A stretch of 14,236 bases of DNA from Lachnospiraceae bacterium (GCA_900753305.1 CAADYR010000060.1:1-14236), one strand, 5' to 3'. Shown: positions 6,761-14,020, numbered from the stretch's first letter. The notes: generated from the sequence alone by a model not told the origin. Numbers and translations are program-made.

Positions 6761-6793
6761 CCGCATTTCGGGGACAAAGTACCCCGTTTCGAG
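6761..6793. promoter_or_regulatory. Candidate operator: direct repeat with 21-bp spacing between two divergent promoters
   Basis: CCGCATTTCGGG (6761-6772) and CCCCGTTTCGAG (6782-6793) agree at 9 of 12 positions (CCnCnTTTCGnG) and start exactly 21 bases apart, two DNA turns on the same face. LytTR regulators such as AgrA bind 9-bp direct repeats with 12-13 bp between them. The block abuts the -35 of the regulator promoter and ends about 9 bases before the expected -35 region of the exporter promoter. The bases do not match a published LytTR consensus closely, so the role is inferred from spacing and place. A CGGGG/CCCCG inverted repeat (6769-6773 and 6782-6786) overlaps it. Confidence 0.4.
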
Positions 6794-6821
6794 CCCACAT
6801 CAATACAAAACAGAACAGGTA

Positions 6822-6830
6822 TGGTAAGAT
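6822..6830 (+). promoter_or_regulatory. Extended -10 for the ABC exporter operon
   Basis: TGGTAAGAT combines a TGn extension with TAAGAT (6825-6830), 21 bases before ATG 6852. No recognisable -35 is found 16-18 bases upstream, consistent with an activator-dependent promoter, but the match alone is weak. Confidence 0.3.
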
Positions 6831-6851
6831 AGCTGTAGAAACAGGAAAGGT

Positions 6852-8693
6852 ATGATGGATATGGTGAAACTGAACCGATATATTATGAGACTGGCGAAAG
6901 AATTAAGCCGGAAAAGAGTTGCATGTGCGGCAATTTTCCGTTTTCTGCATTATTTTGACTGGTTGTTCTTTTCCGGGATTTTCATAAAGCAAATCGTGTA
7001 TTTTCTGGAGAATGGCTTTTCCTTTCAGGAGATTATGTGGTTCATTGCAGGAACAGTATGTGTTTTTTCACTGGTTGGCATGTTCAACAGTTGGTATGAG
7101 AACTGTGTGAAGCCGGAAACGGATATTGATATTTATCAGGGGCTTTATGAGAGGATATATGCCAAGGCGCAGAATGCTTCTCTTTCGTGCTTCGAAGATA
7201 CGAAGTTCTATGATAAATATATGATGGCGCTGGAGGATGCAGATACAAGGCTGATTACTACAATAGATAATGTATGGTCGATTCTGATGGGTGCGGTAGC
7301 TGTTGTGGTATCGTGGGGGATGATGCTTCGCGTAGACAGGTGGATTCTGCTTTTTATGATAGCACCTGTTATCGGGAATTTTGTATTTGCGACAGCACTA
7401 AATAAGATTAGTTATCGAATTTATGAAGATACGGTGGTGTATAAGAGAGTCGCTGACTATGTGAATCGAATGATCCATCTGGCAGATTATGCAAAGGACA
7501 TTCGATTGACGAATATCTTTCGGATCATGGAACGTAAGCATAAGGCTTCTGTGGACAGTACCCTGCAGGTAATCGACAGTTATAAGAAAAAGAGCATTCT
7601 ATATGGATGGGCGTATCTGTTTCTGTCCTATACTTCTATCTTTGAAGGGGTATTGTTCTATGGAATCTATCGCACACTGGTGACGAAAAGCCTGACAATG
7701 GCACAGTTTACCGTATTGAGCAGCCTGATGGTCACGATATCGGGCATACTGATAGATTTTACAGAGGCATTGATCAGCAATTATAAAAATACCTTTTTCA
7801 TTGCCAATCTGAAGGAATTTCTGGAATTTGAACCTGAACTGCCTGAGGACTGGGATGGAATCATGCCGGAGGGAGAGATTCGCAGCATTGAGTTCAGAAA
7901 TGTAAGCTTTGGCTACAAGGATTCCAGGATGATATTGAAGGATGTCAGTTTGCGAATCAATGCTGGGGAGACTTGTGCACTGGTAGGGTTTAATGGAGCA
8001 GGTAAAACGACTCTGGTGAAGCTGCTTTTGAGACTCTATGACCCAACGGAGGGAATAATTCTCGTCAATGACATTGATATCAGGAAGTATAATCTGGCAG
8101 CATATCGTAAGCTGTACGCCTGTGCCTTTCAGGATGGCAGGATATTTGCCAGATCTATCCGGGACAATGTGACGATGCAGCGAAGTGCGCCTGCTGATGA
8201 AGAGGTCATTGACAAAGCACTGCGGCTGGCAGGTATCGAGGATGCTGTGCAGCAGTTGGAAAAAGGCATTGATACAATACTGACGAAAGAATTTGCTGAT
8301 GATGGCGTGGTTATGTCGGGAGGGCAGTATCAGAAGATACTGGCGGCGAGAGCGTTTGCATCTGACAGACAGGCGCTGGTATTTGATGAACCCTCCAGTG
8401 CGCTTGACCCGATTGCGGAGTATCAGCTTTATGAAAGTATTGCAAAAGCCGGACAGAACAGAATATTGATATTTATTTCACATAGATTATCCTCCACGCA
8501 GTCTGCACAGAAAATCTATCTGCTGGATCAGGGCAGAATCGTTGAGCGTGGAACACATCAGGAGCTGATGCAGCTAAAAGGCAGCTATGCGAAGATGTAT
8601 GCAACACAGGCGAAGAACTATCAGGCAGCAGAGGAAGAGGACTGGCTAAGTGGCAGTATATTTACGCAACACAGAAAGGGGGAAGCGCTGTGA
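6852..8693 (+). CDS. ABC exporter half-transporter, first subunit (fused membrane and ATPase domains)
   Basis: The product is 613 aa (612 if the ATG at 6855, better spaced from AGGAAAGG at 6843-6850, is used). Residues ~1-320 form a six-helix exporter domain; residues ~345-590 form the ATPase. Seen motifs are Walker A GFNGAGKTT (379-387), a Q-loop in ACAFQDGRIFARSIRDN, signature MSGGQ (488-492, Met instead of Leu), Walker B LVFDEPSSALDP with Asp512 and catalytic Glu513, and the switch His544 in FISHRLSST. It pairs with the next gene, whose GTG start overlaps its stop by four bases, to form a heterodimeric exporter in the cytoplasmic membrane. No peptidase C39 domain is present, so it does not cut a leader peptide itself. 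Substrate unknown; the AgrC/AgrA-like system transcribed the other way suggests a peptide or a toxic compound. Confidence 0.9.
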   Translation: MMDMVKLNRYIMRLAKELSRKRVACAAIFRFLHYFDWLFFSGIFIKQIVYFLENGFSFQEIMWFIAGTVCVFSLVGMFNSWYENCVKPETDIDIYQGLYERIYAKAQNASLSCFEDTKFYDKYMMALEDADTRLITTIDNVWSILMGAVAVVVSWGMMLRVDRWILLFMIAPVIGNFVFATALNKISYRIYEDTVVYKRVADYVNRMIHLADYAKDIRLTNIFRIMERKHKASVDSTLQVIDSYKKKSILYGWAYLFLSYTSIFEGVLFYGIYRTLVTKSLTMAQFTVLSSLMVTISGILIDFTEALISNYKNTFFIANLKEFLEFEPELPEDWDGIMPEGEIRSIEFRNVSFGYKDSRMILKDVSLRINAGETCALVGFNGAGKTTLVKLLLRLYDPTEGIILVNDIDIRKYNLAAYRKLYACAFQDGRIFARSIRDNVTMQRSAPADEEVIDKALRLAGIEDAVQQLEKGIDTILTKEFADDGVVMSGGQYQKILAARAFASDRQALVFDEPSSALDPIAEYQLYESIAKAGQNRILIFISHRLSSTQSAQKIYLLDQGRIVERGTHQELMQLKGSYAKMYATQAKNYQAAEEEDWLSGSIFTQHRKGEAL

Positions 8694-10474
8694 AAGAAAC
8701 AATAAGAAATCAGTGGTATATGGTGAAGTTCTGTATGGAGGCTTCTCCCTTGCATTTCCTGTATCATATTCTCATCTGTGTGGGGCTTGAGATATTTATT
8801 TTCCTGGAGCATACAGTATGGATCGGCTATAATCTGGATGCGGCAGAGCAGAACAGGGATTTTTCAAGAGTCCTTGTCATGACAGTAGGAATGGTGATTT
8901 TGCTGGCTTTTCATCAATTATGCAGTTCCATCTATTTCTACTGGTCAACAACGAAGATCAAACCGCTGCTGTATCAGAAGCTGCAGGCGCGCATTTATGA
9001 AAAAGCCAAAGCTGTGGACATTGCCTGCTATGATGACCCGCAATATTATAATGAATTTATATTGTCTACGACGCAGGCAAATCAGTGCATTGACCGTTTC
9101 TATGATGACAGCTACAGTGTGATTCGGTATGTCACCTGTCTGTTGATTGATTTTGTATATCTGAGCGTGAACAGTTGGGCGAGTCTGATCGTGGTGTTTG
9201 TCTGCTTTTTATCCAAATTCTGGTCAAGCAGGGCATACTACAGATTAGTTACGAATAAGAAGCTGGATGCAAACATCAGTGAAAGAAAGCGCAAATATCA
9301 GCACAGAGTCTTTTATCTTCATGATTATGCGAAAGAATTGCGTATCAATAAGAAGATCGGCGATATGTTAATGCAGGATTTTCAGGATTGTAATGAGGAG
9401 CTTGCGCAGTTGAACCGGCATTATGGGCGCAGACTTGCCATCTATGGATTTATCAAGGATTATCTGTCAGGTAATTTCATCATATATGCGATCTATCTGC
9501 CGATATTGATATTCGTATATCAGGCTTATGGCGGTGTGACACTCAGTGGGATTGTAATATTGAATAACATGGTTCGATATATGAGTAAGCGTGGTAATAA
9601 GCTGGCGGAGCTGGCTCCTCAGTTGGAGATGAACAGCACATTCATCGGTAAGATACGCTCTTTCCTGGGGTATCAGGTGAAGATAAAGGACGGAGAGGAA
9701 AGCATGCAGGAGGAATTTGAAGAACTCACGCTGGAGAATGTGTCTTTTGCCTATACACAGGGAGGCAGAGAGATTTTGCATGATATCAATATGCAGATCA
9801 GAAAAGGGCAGAAGATCGCAATTGTCGGATATAACGGCGCTGGCAAATCGACCCTTGTAAAGCTGCTTTTGCGGCTCTATGATCCGACGGGCGGCGAGAT
9901 CAGAAGGAATGGCAGGAATATTCAGAAGTTTCGTCTAAAAGATTATCAGGGAGATTTTGGTACCGTTTTTCAGGATTATAAGATGTATGCAGCAACAATC
10001 AGGGAAAATGTGGTGATGGATGTGTGCGAACATTCTAAAGAAGAAACGTATCAGGTGGAAAAGGCATTGCACCGTGCCAGATTCGCAGTGGATGATTATA
10101 AATTGAAATACCAGATTGATACGCCACTGACCACAGAATTTGAAGCGCAGGGAGTGAATCTGTCAGGAGGAGAGGGGCAGAAGGTTGCGATTGCGCGTTC
10201 CTTCTATCGTAATAAGGCGGTGATGATTATGGATGAGCCTTCCAGCGCTTTGGACCCTATGGCAGAATATCAGTTGAATCAGGCGATTCACCAGATTGCA
10301 GAGGATAAGACCGTGATCTTTATCTCTCACAGACTTTCTACTACCAGAGATGCAGACTGCATTTATATGATGGAGAATGGAAGGATTATAGAACATGGAA
10401 CTCATGAGGAATTGTTAAATTCAGGTGGAAAATACAGCAAAATGTGGAATGTGCAGGCAGGGAGATATATTTAG
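8690..10474 (+). CDS. ABC exporter half-transporter, second subunit
   Basis: The product is 594 aa from GTG 8690, translationally coupled to the first subunit (GTGA overlap) and preceded by AAAGGGGGAAG (8674-8684). The N-terminal ~330 residues hold the membrane helices, including VWIGYNLDAAEQN and an intracellular-loop-like segment, and the C-terminal part is the ATPase. Motifs are Walker A GYNGAGKST (380-388), a Q-loop in FGTVFQDYKMYAATIREN, signature LSGGE (491-495), Walker B VMIMDEPSSALDP with Asp515 and Glu516, and His547 in FISHRLSTT. All catalytic residues are present in both subunits, so neither ATP site is obviously degenerate, unlike many heterodimeric exporters. The stop codon lies inside the loop of the operon terminator. 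Confidence 0.9.
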   Translation: MKETIRNQWYMVKFCMEASPLHFLYHILICVGLEIFIFLEHTVWIGYNLDAAEQNRDFSRVLVMTVGMVILLAFHQLCSSIYFYWSTTKIKPLLYQKLQARIYEKAKAVDIACYDDPQYYNEFILSTTQANQCIDRFYDDSYSVIRYVTCLLIDFVYLSVNSWASLIVVFVCFLSKFWSSRAYYRLVTNKKLDANISERKRKYQHRVFYLHDYAKELRINKKIGDMLMQDFQDCNEELAQLNRHYGRRLAIYGFIKDYLSGNFIIYAIYLPILIFVYQAYGGVTLSGIVILNNMVRYMSKRGNKLAELAPQLEMNSTFIGKIRSFLGYQVKIKDGEESMQEEFEELTLENVSFAYTQGGREILHDINMQIRKGQKIAIVGYNGAGKSTLVKLLLRLYDPTGGEIRRNGRNIQKFRLKDYQGDFGTVFQDYKMYAATIRENVVMDVCEHSKEETYQVEKALHRARFAVDDYKLKYQIDTPLTTEFEAQGVNLSGGEGQKVAIARSFYRNKAVMIMDEPSSALDPMAEYQLNQAIHQIAEDKTVIFISHRLSTTRDADCIYMMENGRIIEHGTHEELLNSGGKYSKMWNVQAGRYI

Positions 10475-10490
10475 AGCTCCCTGCCTTTTT
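10456..10490 (+). terminator. Intrinsic terminator of the ABC exporter operon
   Basis: A perfect 9-bp stem, GGCAGGGAG (10456-10464) with CTCCCTGCC (10477-10485), and a 12-base loop are followed at once by TTTTT (10486-10490). The stem starts within the last codons of the second ABC gene and its loop holds the TAG. On the opposite strand the hairpin follows the DUF3877 stop but lacks a T-run, so it would end minus-strand transcription less well. Confidence 0.9.
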
Positions 10491-10495
10491 ATGAT

Positions 10496-11038
10496 TTAGG
10501 GCAGTTCTGCATAATCTTCCGGTAAAAAGCGGTGATAAATGATATGACAGCCCTCATCCTTGAAGCAGTAGTAATAACGGTCAGTCGAATCAATGAAGTG
10601 AATGGCGGTATCAAATTCGCCGTCAGTGATATCCTCAATGATGCAATCACAGGGCTGCTTGTGGAATAGTTCTATAATCTGCGTCATGGTAGTGCCATGG
10701 TTGGACATCAGGGCAACTAATTGCAGGATGAAGTCATCAGGATCTTTATGCAGATGTACATATTCGGATGCCTGTTCTGATAACTGGAAGCAGAAGCGCT
10801 CGCTGCGATGACTGACGTTGACTGCACCATAGTATTCCTGCATAAAAGCTGGAAAATCAGCCAGAAGAGACTGCATTTCATCAGCATTGGAGGCGTTCTT
10901 GAATATGTGTCTGAGGGAGCTTAGTGGAAAGTAGAAACGTATGCTTTCTTTACGGTAGCCAAGCTTAGCCTGCTCTTCCAGAATCAGGTCGGCAAGAATT
11001 TCTTCTAATAATTTATATTCTGTGTTTAGTGAAGTCAT
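10496..11038 (-). CDS. DUF3877 family protein
   Basis: The product is 180 aa, the typical size for DUF3877, a Clostridiales family without known function. ATG at 11036-11038 follows AAAGGAG (plus 11049-11055) at about 10 bases. Segments I recognise from the family are the opening LILEEQAKLGYRKESIRFYF, the PLSSLRHIF stretch, SHRSERFCFQLSEQASEYVH, and the ending DEGCHIIYHRFLPEDYAELP. No signal peptide or membrane helix is evident, so it is probably cytosolic. It converges on the exporter operon, and its stop is 5 bases beyond the T-run of that operon's terminator. Its promoter must lie in or near the foldback element directly upstream; no strong -35/-10 pair stands out there. Confidence 0.85.
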   Translation of the reverse strand: MTSLNTEYKLLEEILADLILEEQAKLGYRKESIRFYFPLSSLRHIFKNASNADEMQSLLADFPAFMQEYYGAVNVSHRSERFCFQLSEQASEYVHLHKDPDDFILQLVALMSNHGTTMTQIIELFHKQPCDCIIEDITDGEFDTAIHFIDSTDRYYYCFKDEGCHIIYHRFLPEDYAELP

Positions 11039-11070
11039 GGGGTGAAATCTCCTTTGGGGGAATAAATAAT

Positions 11071-11297
11071 TTTAGGTATTTGCGAAACAAGGATAGTGAA
11101 TGGCACGAAGTGTGCAGATTTAACAATGCAACACAGACCCGCTCTCGCTACACTGCAGATCGTAGCGGACATAAGGTGCTAAAATAGCTGCGCTATTTGA
11201 CCACCTAAGTACCGACGGCTGCACAGTGTCTGTTTATGCATTTGTTAAATCTGTACACTTCTGTATTCATAATATTGTGTTTTACAAATGTCTAAAT
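11071..11297. repeat. Large foldback (MITE-like) element with nested hairpins
   Basis: The two ends are imperfect inverted copies of each other. The left arm is about 11071-11138 and the right arm about 11228-11297. The best part is GTGTGCAGATTTAACAA (11110-11126) against TTGTTAAATCTGTACAC (11242-11258), one mismatch in 17. Similarity continues outward through TGAAT/ATTCA to CTAAA and inward to CAGAC/GTCTG (11134-11138 and 11228-11232). Inside are two further hairpins: CGCTAC (11146-11151) with GTAGCG (11162-11167), and AGGTG...AAATAGC (11174-11188) with GCTATTT...CACCT (11192-11206), loop TGC. No open frame of note lies within. It looks like a non-autonomous mobile palindromic element or a structured RNA; no T-run marks it as a terminator. 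Confidence 0.75.
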
Positions 11298-11353
11298 AAC
11301 TTAGGCACTTGCGAAACATAAATGGAGTAAGTGATGAATTGTGCGTTTCGCAA
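11072..11353. repeat. Three copies of TTGCGAAAC around the foldback element
   Basis: TTAGGTATTTGCGAAACA (11072-11089) recurs as TTAGGCACTTGCGAAACA (11301-11318), two changes in 18, on either side of the foldback element. A third, inverted copy GTTTCGCAA lies at 11345-11353 and could pair with the second copy (TTGCGAAAC, 11309-11317) across a 27-base loop. The direct pair could be a long target duplication or part of the repeat family itself. Confidence 0.7.
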
Positions 11354-11469
11354 TGGACTAAACGATAGATTTTAAGGTAATTATACTATGAAATTGGGTG
11401 GTTGTTAATATGGAGTAACAGTTTAGCCAGTTTATACAATTTGGTTGCTTATGAGTGGTATGGCTGAAT

Positions 11470-11478
11470 TGTTATAAT
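11470..11478 (+). promoter_or_regulatory. Extended -10 promoter upstream of the 11562 gene
   Basis: TGTTATAAT is a consensus -10 (11473-11478) with a TGn extension, about 84 bases before ATG 11562. No good -35 is found at 16-18 bases; TTGCTT at 11445-11450 is too far away. The rest of the gap between 11354 and 11561 is AT-rich and shows no gene or clear repeat. Confidence 0.4.
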
Positions 11479-11561
11479 ATGGAAAGCTTTAGCCGATATA
11501 TACTATAGTATTATTAGGTACAGTGAATAGTAACTGCAAATGGATTTGAACAGGTGAAATC

Positions 11562-12236
11562 ATGGAGGATAGTGTGAAAAATCCATATATGGAAGATTTT
11601 TCACACGGCAAATTTGTGCCAGGCACAAATTCGCAGATGCCAGAAAGGTATAGTGAGCATAGTATGAAGTTAGGTGAAGCAATTCCAAAGTATCAGGCAT
11701 ATCGTAATCAGTTGCATGACAACCAGAACCAGATTTATAAGAAATTAAAAGAGGCAAAGGAAAAGGCAGAACACAGCGATAGCGAGGAATGGTCGCAGAA
11801 GGTAGATCAGCTCCAGCTTTCATATGATGAAGCAAAGAGTAATTTTGATAAGTATGAAAGTGTACTGGATGGTCTGAAAGAACAGTGGTGTAATGCGTCC
11901 AATGCAGAGAATGCCAGAGCACTGGCAGATCCAGAGATGGGATTGGGGGCAACGATTGGTAAAATCATGACTACGGTTGCCAGAATGTGTGCAGGAGATA
12001 AAGTGCCCTACACAGATGAGAAGAAGGTCATGGAATATGACAGTGATATGTATGCAAGAGCGAAACAGGCGCAGATGATTATGGCTTCCATGAAGAAAAA
12101 GCAGAAGGAATATGATTCACTCTGGGATGAAGAAGGTGGAGAATACGACCCGGAAGGAGTAGCAAATGATACGCAGGCACAGGGCGAATTGCCAGAGATC
12201 CCAGAAAGTCCAGAAAGCTCGGAAATAGAAGTTTAA
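11562..12236 (+). CDS. Hypothetical helical protein with acidic C-terminal tail
   Basis: The product is 224 aa and is not recognised. ATG 11562 follows AGGTGA (11552-11557) at 4 bases; an in-frame GTG at 11574 after GGAGG (11564-11568) is an alternative start. Residues ~40-110 are highly charged and helical, with coiled-coil-like periodicity (YQAYRNQLHDNQNQIYKKLK onward). A less charged central part has GLGATIGKIMTTVARMCAGD. A second basic helix (ARAKQAQMIMASMKKKQKEY) is followed by an acidic, Pro/Glu/Ser-rich tail. There is no signal peptide or transmembrane helix. The composition suggests a structural, secreted-substrate-like or protein-binding role, but no function can be assigned. The first 70 bases hold two strong palindromes described separately. 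The next gene is 150 bases away, so it may be monocistronic. Confidence 0.75.
   Translation: MEDSVKNPYMEDFSHGKFVPGTNSQMPERYSEHSMKLGEAIPKYQAYRNQLHDNQNQIYKKLKEAKEKAEHSDSEEWSQKVDQLQLSYDEAKSNFDKYESVLDGLKEQWCNASNAENARALADPEMGLGATIGKIMTTVARMCAGDKVPYTDEKKVMEYDSDMYARAKQAQMIMASMKKKQKEYDSLWDEEGGEYDPEGVANDTQAQGELPEIPESPESSEIEV
11572..11634. repeat. Two adjacent palindromes in the first codons of the 11562 gene
   Basis: GTGTGAAAAATC (11572-11583) and GATTTTTCACAC (11595-11606) are a perfect 12-bp inverted repeat with an 11-base spacer, which with the last C of the left arm contains CCATATATGG. One base later, GCAAATTTGTGCC (11608-11620) and GGCACAAATTCGC (11622-11634) match at 12 of 13 positions around a single A. 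In mRNA these would form two hairpins directly after the start codon. Confidence 0.9.
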
Positions 12237-12386
12237 GTAGAAAGTTTTGAACATAAATTTACTATTCAAGCATTAATAATTTGTTATATATGGGTAATGC
12301 AACTTGACCATTTTATATGGAATGGAAAATTTGAATTTGTCGGATTGGTAAATTCCTATTTTTAGAGCTAAGGAGGTTTTGAAAGC

Positions 12387-12839
12387 GTGGATATTATATA
12401 TAAGCGACTTACAGAAAATGAATTAGATACATTTATCCAAATGAGAATTAATCAGCTTCATGAAGAAGGTGCTACAGAAGAAATTGACTTGGTTCCTAAT
12501 TTGGAGGATTACTATAATAGGCATATGGCAGATGGAACATTTGTCTCATGGATTGCAAAGGATGGGGATAAGATTATAGGAACAAGTGGAATGTCATTTG
12601 TTGAGAAACCACCATATTTTGGATGCCCTTCTGGAAGAATAGGTTTGCTTTCCAGTATGTTCACTAATCCAAATTACAGGAGAAAAGGTATAGCGAAGGA
12701 GTTACTTTCAAGAGTAGTAAGTGAAGCTAAGGAATATGGCTGTGGTACTGTTCAGATTACAGCATCAGATATGGGTGTTAAATTATATACTGATTTTGGG
12801 TTTAAGCATAATGGCAACTTTATGCATTATAAGTTATAG
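12387..12839 (+). CDS. GNAT-family N-acetyltransferase
   Basis: The product is 150 aa, the standard GNAT size, from GTG 12387 with AAGGAGG (12370-12376) 10 bases upstream. The acetyl-CoA binding motif A reads NPNYRRKGIAKELL (Arg98-x-x-Gly101-x-Ala103), preceded by the beta-4 strand LLSSMFT. The family's C-terminal pattern is present as KLYTDFGFKHNG with Tyr134, the usual general acid. It should transfer an acetyl group from acetyl-CoA to an amine; the acceptor cannot be told. The protein is cytosolic. It stands alone: 150 bases of AT-rich sequence precede it, without a convincing promoter, and the next gene starts 40 bases after its stop and may be cotranscribed. Its AT-rich codon use resembles the following nuclease-like gene more than the exporter genes. 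Confidence 0.9.
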   Translation: MDIIYKRLTENELDTFIQMRINQLHEEGATEEIDLVPNLEDYYNRHMADGTFVSWIAKDGDKIIGTSGMSFVEKPPYFGCPSGRIGLLSSMFTNPNYRRKGIAKELLSRVVSEAKEYGCGTVQITASDMGVKLYTDFGFKHNGNFMHYKL

Positions 12840-12879
12840 TATGAAATTCCGATTTTGAGGGGAAAGGCAGGAGAGTATA

Positions 12880-13908
12880 TTGGGGAAAAAAATAAATAAT
12901 TATATAGAATACCAAAAAAGGCTGAAAGAATTTTTTAGTGGTATTAAGGAAATGCCTTCTAGCGAAGAAGTTCAGTCTTTTATTGATAAATATAATTTGT
13001 TTATTGACTGGCAGATAATTATTCTTGATGTTAAGAAAGATATTAGTTCTTTGATGCTTAAAAATATAACAGGTAAAAGTAAATCTATCTCTTCATATAA
13101 ACAATATCTAGTAAAATTAAAAGAATCATTTGGTAGTCTCGATGAAATGCCTTCGCGGAAGCAGATTGAAGAATTTATTGAAGAATATAATTTAGGAAAA
13201 AGCTGGGGAATTGTTGAAGAAGATGTAGTAAAGGACTTAGAAGAAATAATAAATGGGAAATATGATGATATGTTAAAGGATTCAGCGTATGTACATGATA
13301 TTACGGTAAAAAAAACAGTGACTAAATCATCTATAAATCCTTATTCACCTTCTGTTAATAGAAGTACACAGGAAATAACTTTTCAGCTGAATTCATCGTC
13401 AAATATAGATTATGGACGTCTATATGGACATACATACAATTCTTCTAGTGTATCTGTAAAATTACCAAACATACTCAAAGAAGAAAAAAGAAAAGGTTCA
13501 AACAAAGTCAATAAGACGAAAAAAAATAGAAAGAAATTTCAACCGCAAAAAAAACAAACAATATTTATTGATGGTGATAATCATATTAAAGAAGCGCAAA
13601 AAGGCATCGAACATACAACAAAAAATACAACGGTCAGAGCTATTTTTTCGCAAGTGGGAGCAAAATGCAAATTTGACAGGAAATATCAAAATAGACCTAA
13701 TGTATCATCAAAACTAGTTTCTCCAGGAGACCAAGCGGTTGACAATCAAATTAAAGCTGAGGCTGGTCAATTGCTAAAAAGGGGGAATCAGGAGGTAACG
13801 TTTGTTAGTCATGATAGAGGGTTTGATAAATACAAAAATCGAAAAAATGATAGAAGTTCTGGAAACAGGATTACTACAGTTAAATCAGTGAAGGATAAAC
13901 TAAAATGA
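12880..13908 (+). CDS. Protein with two N-terminal 65-residue repeats and a C-terminal PIN/NYN-like nuclease domain
   Basis: The product is 342 aa from TTG 12880, 6 bases after AGGAG (12869-12873). Residues 8-72 and 73-~130 are two copies of one domain, aligned without a gap at an offset of 65: Y8/Y73, EMPS 24-27/89-92, YNL 38-40/103-105, W44/W109, D50/D115 and D54/D119. A polar, Ser/Asn-rich linker (about 135-200) and a very basic stretch (KRKGSNKVNKTKKNRKKFQP) follow. The C-terminal domain begins with IFIDGDNH (Asp231, Asp233), continues to VDNQIKAEAGQLL (Asp288) and ends with VTFVSHDRGFDKY (Asp312, Asp316). This acidic layout is that of PIN/NYN metal-dependent RNases. The assignment is by motif only, and RNase activity is inferred. 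The gene is clearly AT-rich compared with genes to its left and stands next to an integrase, which suggests recent transfer. A toxin, defence or RNA-processing role is possible. Confidence 0.78.
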   Translation: MGKKINNYIEYQKRLKEFFSGIKEMPSSEEVQSFIDKYNLFIDWQIIILDVKKDISSLMLKNITGKSKSISSYKQYLVKLKESFGSLDEMPSRKQIEEFIEEYNLGKSWGIVEEDVVKDLEEIINGKYDDMLKDSAYVHDITVKKTVTKSSINPYSPSVNRSTQEITFQLNSSSNIDYGRLYGHTYNSSSVSVKLPNILKEEKRKGSNKVNKTKKNRKKFQPQKKQTIFIDGDNHIKEAQKGIEHTTKNTTVRAIFSQVGAKCKFDRKYQNRPNVSSKLVSPGDQAVDNQIKAEAGQLLKRGNQEVTFVSHDRGFDKYKNRKNDRSSGNRITTVKSVKDKLK

Positions 13909-13950
13909 AAGAAAAATGATTTTACATATATATAATTTTGAGGAGTATTT

Positions 13951-13989
13951 ATGAATCATTTTTTGAAAATGGATATTTTATCTATGTAA
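13951..13989 (+). CDS. Possible 12-residue leader peptide ORF
   Basis: ATG 13951 follows GAGGAG (13940-13945) at 5 bases and encodes MNHFLKMDILSM before TAA. The spacing is good for translation, but the peptide is tiny and AT-rich sequence makes chance frames likely. It lies between the nuclease-like gene and the integrase, so it could be a leader ORF or nothing. Confidence 0.25.
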   Translation: MNHFLKMDILSM

Positions 13990-14020
13990 AGAACCCGACA
14001 ACTTTCAGTAATACGCTCTG

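Noticed and set aside
6708..6803. N-terminal extension of the response regulator to 273 residues
   Set aside because: The receiver domain begins with MIKIAICDDE at 6707; the extra 32 residues have no family similarity and cover the operon's own promoter and the candidate operator.
10456..10485. Terminator hairpin acting equally for the DUF3877 gene
   Set aside because: On the minus strand the stem is not followed by a T-run, so a fully bidirectional terminator is not supported.
12304..12332. Promoter for the GNAT gene using TTGACC
   Set aside because: The -35 is good, but the hexamer 17 bases on is AAATTT, too far from a -10 consensus to report.
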